The position numbers and the translations under genes were made by a program. Below, in pieces: positions 34,316 through 42,680 of a stretch of 64,000 bases of DNA. Source of the DNA: Epilithonimonas caeni DSM 17710. Lineage in GTDB: Bacteria > Bacteroidota > Bacteroidia > Flavobacteriales > Weeksellaceae. The stretch spans positions 508,535 to 572,534 of the forward strand of contig NZ_KE384527.1 of NCBI RefSeq assembly GCF_000426465.1, written 5' to 3'. Below the pieces are notes generated by a model. That model had not been told where the DNA came from, did not search any database, and saw only the letters and a program-made list of their open reading frames with translations. Every line of letters begins with the position of its first letter. Position 1 is the first letter of the stretch.

Positions 34316-35038
34316 TTATTCGAAGTTTTTTGCATCCGCTTTTTCGAAAACATCTTTTCTTTGGGAAGAATGTTCTTCGGAAAAAATCTCGCCGTCTTTC
34401 ATATTTACAATCCTAGAGGCGTAACCTGCATCGTAGGAAGAGTGCGTTACCATTGCAATCGTAGAACCTTCTCTGTGAAGTTCTGCAAGAAGATTCATCA
34501 CTTCATTTCCATTAGAGCTATCGAGATTTCCGGTTGGCTCATCGGCAAGAATTAATTTTGGTCTCGTTACCAAAGCTCTAGCAACCGCCGCTCTCTGTTG
34601 TTGACCTCCGGAAAGCTGCTGTGGATAATGCTTGGCTCTGTGAGCGATGTTGATTTTCTCCATAATCTCTTCCACTCTTCTTTTTCTTTCTGAGGAGGAA
34701 ACACCATTGTAAATCAAAGGCAATTCGATGTTTTCATAAACCGTGAGTTCATCAATCAGGTTAAAATTCTGGAAAATGAACCCGATATTTTTCTTTCTGA
34801 TGTCTGATTTTTTCTTTTCAGAAGTTCCGATGGTTTCAACAGATTCAAATTGATATGAGCCGGATGAGGCGCTGTCCAGCAATCCCAGAATATTAAGAAA
34901 AGTCGATTTTCCACAACCTGAAGGTCCCATTATCGCAACGAATTCACCTTCTTTGATTTGCAGGCTTACATTATTAAGAGCGTTAGTTTGAACATCTTCT
35001 GTTTTATAGACTTTTGAAAGGTTTTGAATGTTTATCAT
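34316..35038 (-). CDS. ABC transporter ATP-binding protein (MacB/LolD type)
   Basis: 240 residues, one nucleotide-binding domain. Walker A GPSGCGKST at about 38-46, Q-loop FQNFNL, signature LSGGQQQR, Walker B LILADEPTG, D-loop SSNGN, H-loop VTHSS. This is the MacB/LolD/FtsE subclass that powers mechanotransmission-type exporters rather than classical importers. It is encoded between the secreted protease-like protein and the three permeases and is the only ATPase of the operon, so it probably serves all three. Confidence 0.96.
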   Translation of the reverse strand: MINIQNLSKVYKTEDVQTNALNNVSLQIKEGEFVAIMGPSGCGKSTFLNILGLLDSASSGSYQFESVETIGTSEKKKSDIRKKNIGFIFQNFNLIDELTVYENIELPLIYNGVSSSERKRRVEEIMEKINIAHRAKHYPQQLSGGQQQRAAVARALVTRPKLILADEPTGNLDSSNGNEVMNLLAELHREGSTIAMVTHSSYDAGYASRIVNMKDGEIFSEEHSSQRKDVFEKADAKNFE

Positions 35039-35070
35039 TGTAGTATATTTTTTTTAAATTAATTATTTGA

Positions 35071-36528
35071 TTATTGTTTCCAGTTTTTAATGGTGTAATT
35101 CAGACTTGTATTTTTATCCAGAGACAAAGAAACGTCTTTCCCTTCTTCGATTCCGTCGATTTTCCCTTCTGTTTCCCAGCTTCCTTTGGTTAATTTGAAT
35201 TTCAAATCAGGGTAAGTTTTGAATGTAATCTGTCTCTTTGTTTCACTTATTTTATCAAGTTTAATTACGTTAGGATTCCAATTCCCGATAGTTGACTGAT
35301 TACCTGTAATATAAACATCGCCACTATTTTCGGGAACATTAACGGTTAAAGTCACTTCATATTTCTCATTAGGTAAACCCAATTTTGTTCTCACTTTCTC
35401 GACACTTGTTTCATCCAAAACATTTAGCAATTCAGGGACAAAATCTTTAAACGATTTATATTTTTTCCTGTTGTTTTCATATACTTCCATTTTCTTTTCG
35501 AAGTCTGGAATGAGAACAAAAGAATAATCATTAATATGTTGTTTTCTTAAGCTTTCAGCCAATTTCTGATTACCGTCAGCCAGAGCAATTCGGATTTCTC
35601 CTGTTCTCACGATATGTTCAGCAACACAAGACGGCCAGTAAGAATAACCGTGCATCGCCATCTTATCAACAAGAGCCTCGGTCATCAGATTACTGCTCTT
35701 GTTAATCCTATCCTCATATTGACCCAAATGCTGATTGACAAACGAATGACCAAACTCGTGCGTGATTAAAAAGTTGAGCGTCTCCGGGTGATTGAAACCA
35801 AATTCTTTATAATCCCTGATATTATTTTTCTTTTCCAGAGGAAGATAAGGACTGCTGATCATATTGGCAATCTGCCCTTTGTCAGACTTAATCATAGGTC
35901 CGTTGCCGTGCCAGAAGACCGGGATATTAGGCATAATATCCAATGGATTAATCCAAAATCTGTATGCCAGAAACTTCTCGCCATAATATTGCTCCATTTT
36001 CGACATATAGGAAGCCGGAATGTTTTTTCTAACCTCATTCTTTGCACCTTCTATGAAATGGCTCTGAGATTTGAAGAATTTTCCCAGATTTCTTTCGATA
36101 TAAAACTCTCTCAACTGTTCGGCGAATTTTTCCACTGCTTCTTTCTTTGCATTATCATTTTCCTCAATCGGAAAAGCGTAGCCTTTTGCCGGAAAAATAT
36201 TATGTTTCAATAAAACCTGATAAGTCAAATCCTGTTGCTGACCAACAATCTGGAGATAATCCTGCATCGCTTTGATGATTTTCGAATTATCATATTTTTC
36301 CATTTCCCTGTTCGCCAAATCAGCCAAAGGCAAATGACCAATATCTGCTTTCCCGTCGATGTAGAAAAGTCTTCCCTGGTGTTTTGCTACAAGATATTCG
36401 ACAATGGAATACGTGGCAATATTTGGGTTGAATTCCACATCTACTTTTGATTGAGATTTCAGATTTGCCGCAGATAAAAACATTATCAAAGTCAAAATGC
36501 TTTTATAAATCATCCTTAACGTCATCAT
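35071..36528 (-). CDS. Secreted HExxH metalloprotease-like protein (DUF4932 type) with C-terminal CBM20-like domain
   Basis: 485 residues. Signal peptide about 1-25 (ends NLKSQ; the second Met at residue 6 is an alternative start). Middle region resembles DUF4932 and holds THEFGHSFVNQH, a zinc-binding HExxH with a downstream Glu candidate (TEALVDKMAMHGY). Residues about 390-485 look like a starch-binding CBM20 beta-sandwich (GDVYITGNQSTIGNWNP). In this family the protease function is predicted, not proven. Its position inside an ABC-exporter operon, between the DUF2807 gene and the ATPase, is unusual; it may process envelope or exported peptides handled by the exporter. Confidence 0.8.
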   Translation of the reverse strand: MMTLRMIYKSILTLIMFLSAANLKSQSKVDVEFNPNIATYSIVEYLVAKHQGRLFYIDGKADIGHLPLADLANREMEKYDNSKIIKAMQDYLQIVGQQQDLTYQVLLKHNIFPAKGYAFPIEENDNAKKEAVEKFAEQLREFYIERNLGKFFKSQSHFIEGAKNEVRKNIPASYMSKMEQYYGEKFLAYRFWINPLDIMPNIPVFWHGNGPMIKSDKGQIANMISSPYLPLEKKNNIRDYKEFGFNHPETLNFLITHEFGHSFVNQHLGQYEDRINKSSNLMTEALVDKMAMHGYSYWPSCVAEHIVRTGEIRIALADGNQKLAESLRKQHINDYSFVLIPDFEKKMEVYENNRKKYKSFKDFVPELLNVLDETSVEKVRTKLGLPNEKYEVTLTVNVPENSGDVYITGNQSTIGNWNPNVIKLDKISETKRQITFKTYPDLKFKLTKGSWETEGKIDGIEEGKDVSLSLDKNTSLNYTIKNWKQ

Positions 36529-36564
36529 TTTAATCTGAGTTTTCTAAGTTTATAGTTTATTATT

Positions 36565-37332
36565 TTAAATAGAATCAATTGTGCCTCCCGAATCTCTTGA
36601 TGCAGAGAATTTGATTCCTGATAAAGTTTTGTATCTGATTTTCGCCATAGAACTTGCCGAAGCGGTTAATTCTTTTGAAACACTTAAACTAACTGATGAA
36701 GCAGATTCTGCATTGACGGTGGCTACGGAAATATCGGTTTTTGTTGCAATAATTCTTGAAGCACCTTCAGAACTAATTTTTGCTGTCTCTATTTTTCCTT
36801 GAATATTAATTGAACTTCCGGATTCTGCATTCAATGTAAGATTTTCAGTATTTACAGTTCCAAGAACAGAACCGCCGGATTCTGTATTGATAACAATATT
36901 TTTCGCATTAGAATCGCCAAAAATTTTCCCACCGCTTTCTGTAGAAAATTTCTGAATATCAAATTGGTCTTTCACTTTCACAACAGAACCAACTCCTGCA
37001 CTTACAGATTTAACATCTTTCGCATAGATTACAATTTTGGTATCCACATTTTCCATTTGCTGATTTTTTTTGTATCCGATTTGAAGTGTATTGTTTTTTA
37101 CGCTAATTTCTATAAAACGCATAAAATTGCTTGTAACCTCAGCTTTCTCCTCATTGGATTTTCTGATTTCCACATTGAAAACCATTTCAGAATTAATATT
37201 TTCGAAGTGGCTTAATGGAAAAGTTTTCGTTTCCACATTACCGGCAGCCTTGAAACTTTGCCCTTTCAGCAATGTAATGGACATAAAAAGTCCGATAATC
37301 ATTGTTATTAATAGTAATAATAGTTTTTGCAT
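36565..37332 (-). CDS. DUF2807 (head GIN) domain protein
   Basis: 255 residues. Signal peptide about 1-25 (ends LLKGQ). The rest is a beta-helix-like repeat typical of DUF2807, with recurring Gly/Ser-rich turns (STESGGKIFGDSNAKNI, NTESGGSVLGTVNTENL, NAESGSSINIQGKIE). These proteins are predicted to lie in the periplasm or on the surface; function is unknown. It is the second gene of the efflux operon, after the adaptor. Confidence 0.88.
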   Translation of the reverse strand: MQKLLLLLITMIIGLFMSITLLKGQSFKAAGNVETKTFPLSHFENINSEMVFNVEIRKSNEEKAEVTSNFMRFIEISVKNNTLQIGYKKNQQMENVDTKIVIYAKDVKSVSAGVGSVVKVKDQFDIQKFSTESGGKIFGDSNAKNIVINTESGGSVLGTVNTENLTLNAESGSSINIQGKIETAKISSEGASRIIATKTDISVATVNAESASSVSLSVSKELTASASSMAKIRYKTLSGIKFSASRDSGGTIDSI

Positions 37333-37378
37333 TGTTATAATTTTTTTAGTTTTTATTTAATAAATCAGTCTCTGACTG

Positions 37379-38620
37379 TTATTTTTGAATATCAAGCATT
37401 TCGTATTTTTTCAATTCAGAATAATCCGAAGTAATGACCGATTCGCCTTGCTTCAGCCCGGAAACCACTTCATAATACAAAGGATTTTCTCTTCCCAGAC
37501 TGATGTTTCGCTTTTCAGCTTTGTTGCCTTTCACTACGAAAATCCATTTCCCGTTTGTGTCTTTGTAGAAATTCCCTTTCGGAATCATCATACTTTGCGT
37601 GTCGGCAGATAATTTCAGTTTCACTCCGAAAGTCATCCCGATTTTCAGGTTTTCGATTTTTGCATCAATGAAATTCAGTTCCACAGAAAACTGTCCGTCT
37701 TTCACTTCCGGAAGGATTTTCGTGATAATCACTTCGTATTCTTTTCCGTTGTTGTCGAGCATTCCTTTGATGCCGTTAGTTAACTTGTTGATATAATATT
37801 CATCAACTTTTGCGACCAACTTGTAACCGCCCATCAAATCGATTTTCCCGATGCTTTCTCCACTTGTCAGATTTTGTCCGAGAGAAATATTGAATGACGA
37901 TAACCTTCCCGAAGCCGGCGACATTATCAGGAAATTATTTTTGTTGGAACGGAGGATATTCAAGCTTTTTTCCATCTGATTAATAGAATTATTGATGGCT
38001 GCAAACTGAGAATTTCTCGAAAGTTTCTCATTGGAAGCTCCTTTTTCTACGATTTGTTTTCTGTCTTTCTGATAATTCAGATTTTGTAAAGCAATATCAT
38101 AATCCGTTTTCTTTCCGATTTCAGCATCGTACAATCTTTTCTGAAGATTGAAAGTCTGCAACGCCGTATTATAATCATTCTGAGACTGTAACAATTCTTT
38201 ATCCTGGTTAAATTCCTGATTTTTCAGTTCCAGAAGCGAACTCCTCATTTGACTGATTTGTTGCATAATTCCCGTTTCCTGATTCAGGTAATTGAATTCC
38301 GTATTCGGATTGTAAACTCTTGCGATGGGTTGTCCTTTTGTCAGCATTTGTCCGTCTTCCGCAAAAATTTCTTTTACCGCACCACCTTCCAGAACATTCA
38401 CAAGAGAAGAATTAAGAGATTGCGTCTGCGCAGTTACCATCAACATATCTTCGAATTTTCCATTGGTCACCTCATCAATCGTGATATCTTCCGACTTTAC
38501 ATTATAAGTTTTTTTCTGATTCAAAAAATACCATCCAAAAACTGAAACTGCTACAGCAGAAGCGATGATGATTAAGACAAATTTTAGTTTAGATTTCTTT
38601 TTTACTATTTTCGTATCCAT
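37379..38620 (-). CDS. Periplasmic adaptor (HlyD/MacA-like membrane fusion protein)
   Basis: 413 residues. N-terminal TM anchor at about 13-30, a lipoyl/barrel-sandwich half (FEDMLMVTAQTQ ... GGAVKEIFAEDGQMLTKGQPIARV), a long coiled-coil hairpin (about 100-220) that would reach the TolC channel, the second lipoyl half (SPASGRLSSFNISLGQNL), a beta-barrel and a membrane-proximal domain. MacA-type adaptors link MacB permeases to TolC. It is the first gene of the minus-strand operon; the putative sigma-54 promoter lies about 35 nt upstream. Confidence 0.93.
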   Translation of the reverse strand: MDTKIVKKKSKLKFVLIIIASAVAVSVFGWYFLNQKKTYNVKSEDITIDEVTNGKFEDMLMVTAQTQSLNSSLVNVLEGGAVKEIFAEDGQMLTKGQPIARVYNPNTEFNYLNQETGIMQQISQMRSSLLELKNQEFNQDKELLQSQNDYNTALQTFNLQKRLYDAEIGKKTDYDIALQNLNYQKDRKQIVEKGASNEKLSRNSQFAAINNSINQMEKSLNILRSNKNNFLIMSPASGRLSSFNISLGQNLTSGESIGKIDLMGGYKLVAKVDEYYINKLTNGIKGMLDNNGKEYEVIITKILPEVKDGQFSVELNFIDAKIENLKIGMTFGVKLKLSADTQSMMIPKGNFYKDTNGKWIFVVKGNKAEKRNISLGRENPLYYEVVSGLKQGESVITSDYSELKKYEMLDIQK

Positions 38621-38653
38621 ATTTAGATAACTATTTTACTTACAGACAATTAC

Positions 38654-38668
38654 ACAATGCAAATGCCA
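38654..38668 (-). promoter_or_regulatory. Candidate sigma-54 (-24/-12) promoter of the efflux operon
   Basis: Minus strand TGGCAT-TTGCA-TTGT: the -24 GG and the -12 G are separated by the canonical 10 nt. The -12 dinucleotide is GT instead of GC, which weakens the call. The predicted start lies about 22 nt before the adaptor ATG, and an NtrC-type activator is encoded divergently. Confidence 0.45.
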
Positions 38669-38740
38669 CAAATTTATAATCTTGTAACTCTCTGTAAATG
38701 TGATTAAATATAATTTTATTAATTTTAAAACTGTTCATTA

Positions 38741-38768
38741 TCGGACACTTTTTGTACGGAAACGGACA
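38741..38768. promoter_or_regulatory. Candidate upstream activator sites for the response regulator
   Basis: Inverted repeat TGTACG-GAAA-CGGACA at 38753-38768 and an extra half site TCGGACA at 38741-38747. The two CGGACA boxes are 21 bp apart (two helical turns), 75-100 bp upstream of the -24/-12 site, as expected for enhancer sites. Confidence 0.5.
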
Positions 38769-38840
38769 GATAAATGATGAATTATTAATTGTAAATAATA
38801 ATTTTACACAACAAAAATTTACAAATGATGAATACAAAAT

Positions 38841-39881
38841 ATGGCTGAAAAATTAAAACACTCGGATTTTCTTGATAATCAAATCATTTTTTCGAACGAA
38901 AAATTGTTAACGGATTTATCTCATTTAATAGAGCAAAGTCGTCAGCAGGTGGCTATGCAAGCCAACAGTACACTTACCATTTTGTTTTGGCAGGTTGGTA
39001 AACGTATCAATGATCATGTTCTGCAAAACCAACGCGCAGAGTATGGAAAACAAATTTTGCCGACAGTGTCGGCAAAATTGGAAAATCTATATGGCAGAAA
39101 TTTTACAGAGCGAAATGTAAGACGAATGATGCAATTTGCTGAACAATTCAAGGAATTAGAAATTGTGTCGCCACTGGCTACACAATTGAGCTGGTCACAT
39201 TTCACTGAACTTTTGCCTTTAAAATCTTATGAAGCTAAATTATTTTACGCTCAATTATCTATTGAAGGGAAATTTGGAAAAAGGGAACTTCGCAAACAAA
39301 TTGCTAACAAAGCTTTTGAACGAACCGAAATTGCCAATTTACAATCATCTCAAAACGAGAACTTCCCTATCAATACTTTTAAAGACCCGTATTTATTGGA
39401 TTTTCTTGGATTACAAAACGACTATTTAGAAAAAGATATTGAGACAGCTATTCTCCACGAATTGGAAAATTTTATTTTAGAATTAGGGAAAGGATTTGCT
39501 TTTGTGGAACGTCAAAAAAGAATGATTATAGACGGAGAAGACTTTTATCTTGACCTGTTATTTTTCCACCGTTCACTTAAAAGACTGGTTGCCATCGAAC
39601 TGAAACTTGGGAAATTTCAAGCCAAATATAAAGGACAGATGGAATTATATCTGAAATGGCTCAACAAAAACGAAAAGCAGGAAGGCGAAGAAACTCCGAT
39701 TGGACTAATACTTTGTGCTGAAAGCTGTAAAGAACAAGTAGAACTTTTGGAAATGCACAAAGACGGAATAATGGTTGCGGAATATTGGACAGAACTACCA
39801 CCAAAAAAAGAACTCGAACGAAAATTACATTTAGCCTTAATCGAAGCAAAAGAACGTTTCGAACGAAAAAAATTGCTGTAA
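38841..39881 (+). CDS. DUF1016/YhcG family PDDEXK nuclease-like protein
   Basis: 346 residues. N-terminal helical domain (TDLSHLIEQSRQQVAMQANS, then FWQVGKRIND) and a C-terminal PDDEXK nuclease core with Asp238, Glu253 and Lys255 in EDFYLDLLFFHRSLKRLVAIELKLG-type context. The family is common in accessory and mobile regions and is associated with DNA repair or defence; a precise role is not established. It lies between the efflux-operon control region and the response-regulator gene (18 nt upstream of it), an unrelated insertion in a locus that otherwise forms a divergent regulator/target pair. Confidence 0.88.
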   Translation: MAEKLKHSDFLDNQIIFSNEKLLTDLSHLIEQSRQQVAMQANSTLTILFWQVGKRINDHVLQNQRAEYGKQILPTVSAKLENLYGRNFTERNVRRMMQFAEQFKELEIVSPLATQLSWSHFTELLPLKSYEAKLFYAQLSIEGKFGKRELRKQIANKAFERTEIANLQSSQNENFPINTFKDPYLLDFLGLQNDYLEKDIETAILHELENFILELGKGFAFVERQKRMIIDGEDFYLDLLFFHRSLKRLVAIELKLGKFQAKYKGQMELYLKWLNKNEKQEGEETPIGLILCAESCKEQVELLEMHKDGIMVAEYWTELPPKKELERKLHLALIEAKERFERKKLL

Positions 39882-39899
39882 AAACTATTAAATCAAAAA

Positions 39900-41243
39900 A
39901 TGCGAAAAAAAGAAGCTCATATTTTAATTGTGGATGATGACGAGGACATTTTGTTTTCGGCGAGAGTCTGGCTCAAAAAGTTTTTCACGGAGGTGAGCTG
40001 TCTCAGTCAGCCCAAAAATATTCTGAAATTTTTATCCGAACAGCAGGTTGACACCGTTCTTTTGGATATGAATTTCCGAAAAGGTTTTGAAAACGGACAG
40101 GACGGATTGTATTGGATGCAGGAAATAAAAACGCTGGAACCTCAGCTTCCGATTATCCTGATGACGGCGTATGGCGAAGTGGAATTGGCGGTTGAGGCCT
40201 TGAAAAATGGCGCATCCGATTTTATCCTGAAACCCTGGAATAACGAAAAATTGTATGCTTCCGTGAATATCGCTGTCGATATTTCCCGAAAAAATAAGAA
40301 GCTGAATCAATGGGAAAATGTCAGCATCAAAACCAATCAATATCAATTGGAAACCCAATCTCCGGCAATGCAGGAAGTGATGGACCAGATTGAAAGAGTT
40401 TCTGCAACTGATGCCAATGTTTTGCTTCTGGGAGAAAATGGGACCGGAAAATATGTTTTGGCAGAACATATTCACGAGTTGTCAGAACGGAAAAATCAGC
40501 CTTTTGTGCATATTGATTTGGGAAGCCTTTCCGAGAATCTTTTTGAATCCGAATTATTCGGTTATAAAAAAGGGGCGTTTACGGATGCACATCAGGACTA
40601 TGCCGGAAAAATCGAAAATGCCGAAAACGGAACGGTTTTCCTCGACGAAATCGGGAATCTTCCGCTTCATCTTCAAACCAAATTATTGAGCTTGATTCAA
40701 AACAGAAAGTTATCGAGAATCGGAGAAAGCAAAGAACGATTGCTGGATGTGAGATTTATTTTCGCAACTAATGAAAATCTTAAAAAAGCCGTTGCTGAAA
40801 ACCGTTTCCGAAAAGATCTATATTATAGAATCAATACCGTTGAATTAAACATTCCAAGTCTGAGAGAACGAATTGAAGATATTTCAAATTTAGCCGATTA
40901 TTTTCTGGATAAATACAAACAGAAATATCACAAGCCGGATTTGGTTTTAAATGATGTTTTAATTTCAGAATTAACGCATTATTCCTGGCCGGGAAATATC
41001 CGTGAACTTGACCATTGCATAGAAAGAAGCGTGATTCTTTCCAACGAGAAAAATCTTAAATTGCTGATGCCTCAGGATGAAGAATTAGAAAAAACAATCA
41101 TCAATCTAAACATCGAAGAAATGGAAGAAATCCTCATCAAAAAAGCGTTGAAAAAACATCGTGGAAATATTTCTCTGGCAGCGGAAGATTTGGGATTATC
41201 GAGAGCGGCGTTGTATAGAAGAATGGAAAAATTTGAATTATAA
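39900..41243 (+). CDS. NtrC-family sigma-54-dependent response regulator
   Basis: 447 residues. Receiver domain with VDDDED at 11-16 and phospho-acceptor Asp56 (VLLDMNF); AAA+ domain with Walker A GENGTGK at 178-184, the sigma-54-contacting loop GAFTDA at 225-230 (GAFTGA in most relatives) and Walker B VFLDEIG; Fis-type helix-turn-helix at the end (NISLAAEDLGLSRAALYRRMEKF). It would activate sigma-54 promoters after phosphorylation by the kinase encoded directly downstream with no gap. The divergent efflux operon, with a -24/-12-like site and upstream repeats, is its likely target. Confidence 0.94.
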   Translation: MRKKEAHILIVDDDEDILFSARVWLKKFFTEVSCLSQPKNILKFLSEQQVDTVLLDMNFRKGFENGQDGLYWMQEIKTLEPQLPIILMTAYGEVELAVEALKNGASDFILKPWNNEKLYASVNIAVDISRKNKKLNQWENVSIKTNQYQLETQSPAMQEVMDQIERVSATDANVLLLGENGTGKYVLAEHIHELSERKNQPFVHIDLGSLSENLFESELFGYKKGAFTDAHQDYAGKIENAENGTVFLDEIGNLPLHLQTKLLSLIQNRKLSRIGESKERLLDVRFIFATNENLKKAVAENRFRKDLYYRINTVELNIPSLRERIEDISNLADYFLDKYKQKYHKPDLVLNDVLISELTHYSWPGNIRELDHCIERSVILSNEKNLKLLMPQDEELEKTIINLNIEEMEEILIKKALKKHRGNISLAAEDLGLSRAALYRRMEKFEL

Positions 41244-42560
41244 ATGAGGAAACAGCATTTTTTTTGGCTGATATTCATTCTGCTGGCCATTGTCTGCGGA
41301 ATTTTTGCATTTGATTTTTATTCACAGAACAAATGGATCAACTGTATTTTATTTTCATTGGTGAGTTTGGTCTGCATTGTTCTGGCACAGACCTCGGCTT
41401 TATCGTACATTCAGAAAACAGAAAAATTGCTTTTGGCCATTCAGAAAAAAGATTTTTCATTGTTTCCGAAAACGGAAGAAAACAGTCTGGTTGATAACAC
41501 TGTACAACTCTACTACCAAAGCAAAGAAGAGCACCTTTCGTTGTCCTCTTACAAACTTTTGTACGAAGAAATTCTGAATCAGCTGGAAATCGGACTAATG
41601 ATTTTGACGGAAAAAAATGACCATTGGGACGTTTTTTATGTAAATCCTGTTTTTTTGGAAATTCTGAAAATTCCAAAGTATAATTCCTGGAATCTTTATG
41701 AAAAGAAAGCACCTGATTTTTACAAAATCATAGAGCAAACCAATTACGAAAACTCTCAGGAATTTTTTGATATTTCGATCAATGAAAATGCGAAACAATC
41801 GTTTTCTTTAAGGACTAAAAAAGTTCAGAATGCTAAACACAGATTCTGCATCATCAGTTTAGAATCTGTTCAGAAAATTATTGAGCAAAAAGAAAAACTG
41901 GCTTGGAACAACCTGATGAAAGTGATCTCGCACGAGCTTCTGAATACTTTGACGCCTGTTAACAGTTTGATTCAAAATCTTGAATATATTGCGAATCAGG
42001 AAATTATCGAGAAAGAAGACCAGCAGGATATGAAGGAAAGTCTGATGATCATCAATTCCAAATCGAAACAACTATTGAATTTTGTAGATGATTACCGACA
42101 AGTTGCCGAACTTCCGAAACCGGTTTTTAAAATAATTTCTTTAACCGATATTGTAGAATCTGCGCTTAATTTCCTTAGACCTGAATTTGAAAAAAATCAT
42201 ATTACGATTGTCAATTCATTAGAAAATCACACGATTTCAGCGGATGAAAAAATGATTGAAAGATGTTTAATTAATCTTTATCTCAATGCTATTTATGCTG
42301 TTTCCGATAATGTTGAAAGAACAATTAAAACTGAAATCAAAACTCAAAACAAACGTATCATTCTAAGTGTGGAAGACAATGGAGTCGGAATCCAGAAAGA
42401 AATTCAGGATAAGATCTTCCTTCCGTTTTTTACGACAAGAAGTGGCGGTTCCGGAATTGGATTAACACTCAGTAAAAGTATTATCGAAGCGCATAAAGGT
42501 TATCTGAATTATAAGCCTTTGGAGCAGGGAAGCCGGTTTGAGATTTGGTTTGTGGAATGA
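41244..42560 (+). CDS. Sensor histidine kinase
   Basis: 438 residues. Two N-terminal TM helices (about 8-25 and 31-50) with almost no periplasmic loop, so it probably senses within the membrane or cytosol. A PAS-like region follows (about 100-210), then the dimerisation domain with His230 in SHELLNTLTPVNS, N-box LINLYLNAIYAV, G1 VEDNGVGI and G2 GGSGIGLTLSKSI. The start codon directly follows the response-regulator stop. It is the cognate kinase of the NtrC-type regulator. Confidence 0.93.
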   Translation: MRKQHFFWLIFILLAIVCGIFAFDFYSQNKWINCILFSLVSLVCIVLAQTSALSYIQKTEKLLLAIQKKDFSLFPKTEENSLVDNTVQLYYQSKEEHLSLSSYKLLYEEILNQLEIGLMILTEKNDHWDVFYVNPVFLEILKIPKYNSWNLYEKKAPDFYKIIEQTNYENSQEFFDISINENAKQSFSLRTKKVQNAKHRFCIISLESVQKIIEQKEKLAWNNLMKVISHELLNTLTPVNSLIQNLEYIANQEIIEKEDQQDMKESLMIINSKSKQLLNFVDDYRQVAELPKPVFKIISLTDIVESALNFLRPEFEKNHITIVNSLENHTISADEKMIERCLINLYLNAIYAVSDNVERTIKTEIKTQNKRIILSVEDNGVGIQKEIQDKIFLPFFTTRSGGSGIGLTLSKSIIEAHKGYLNYKPLEQGSRFEIWFVE

Positions 42561-42655
42561 TGCATTTGATAAAATTAAGATAAATATTACTGAAAAAGTT
42601 AACAATACATCAATAAAATATAAAAATAAGATGATTTAAATCTATTTATTTTAAC

Positions 42656-42663
42656 TATTTTTG
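42656..42663 (+). promoter_or_regulatory. -7 element of the AAA/DUF4143 gene
   Basis: TATTTTTG fits TAnnTTTG and lies 17 nt before the ATG at 42681; no clear -33 element. Confidence 0.4.
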
Positions 42664-42680
42664 CAAAAACAAGCAGATTT

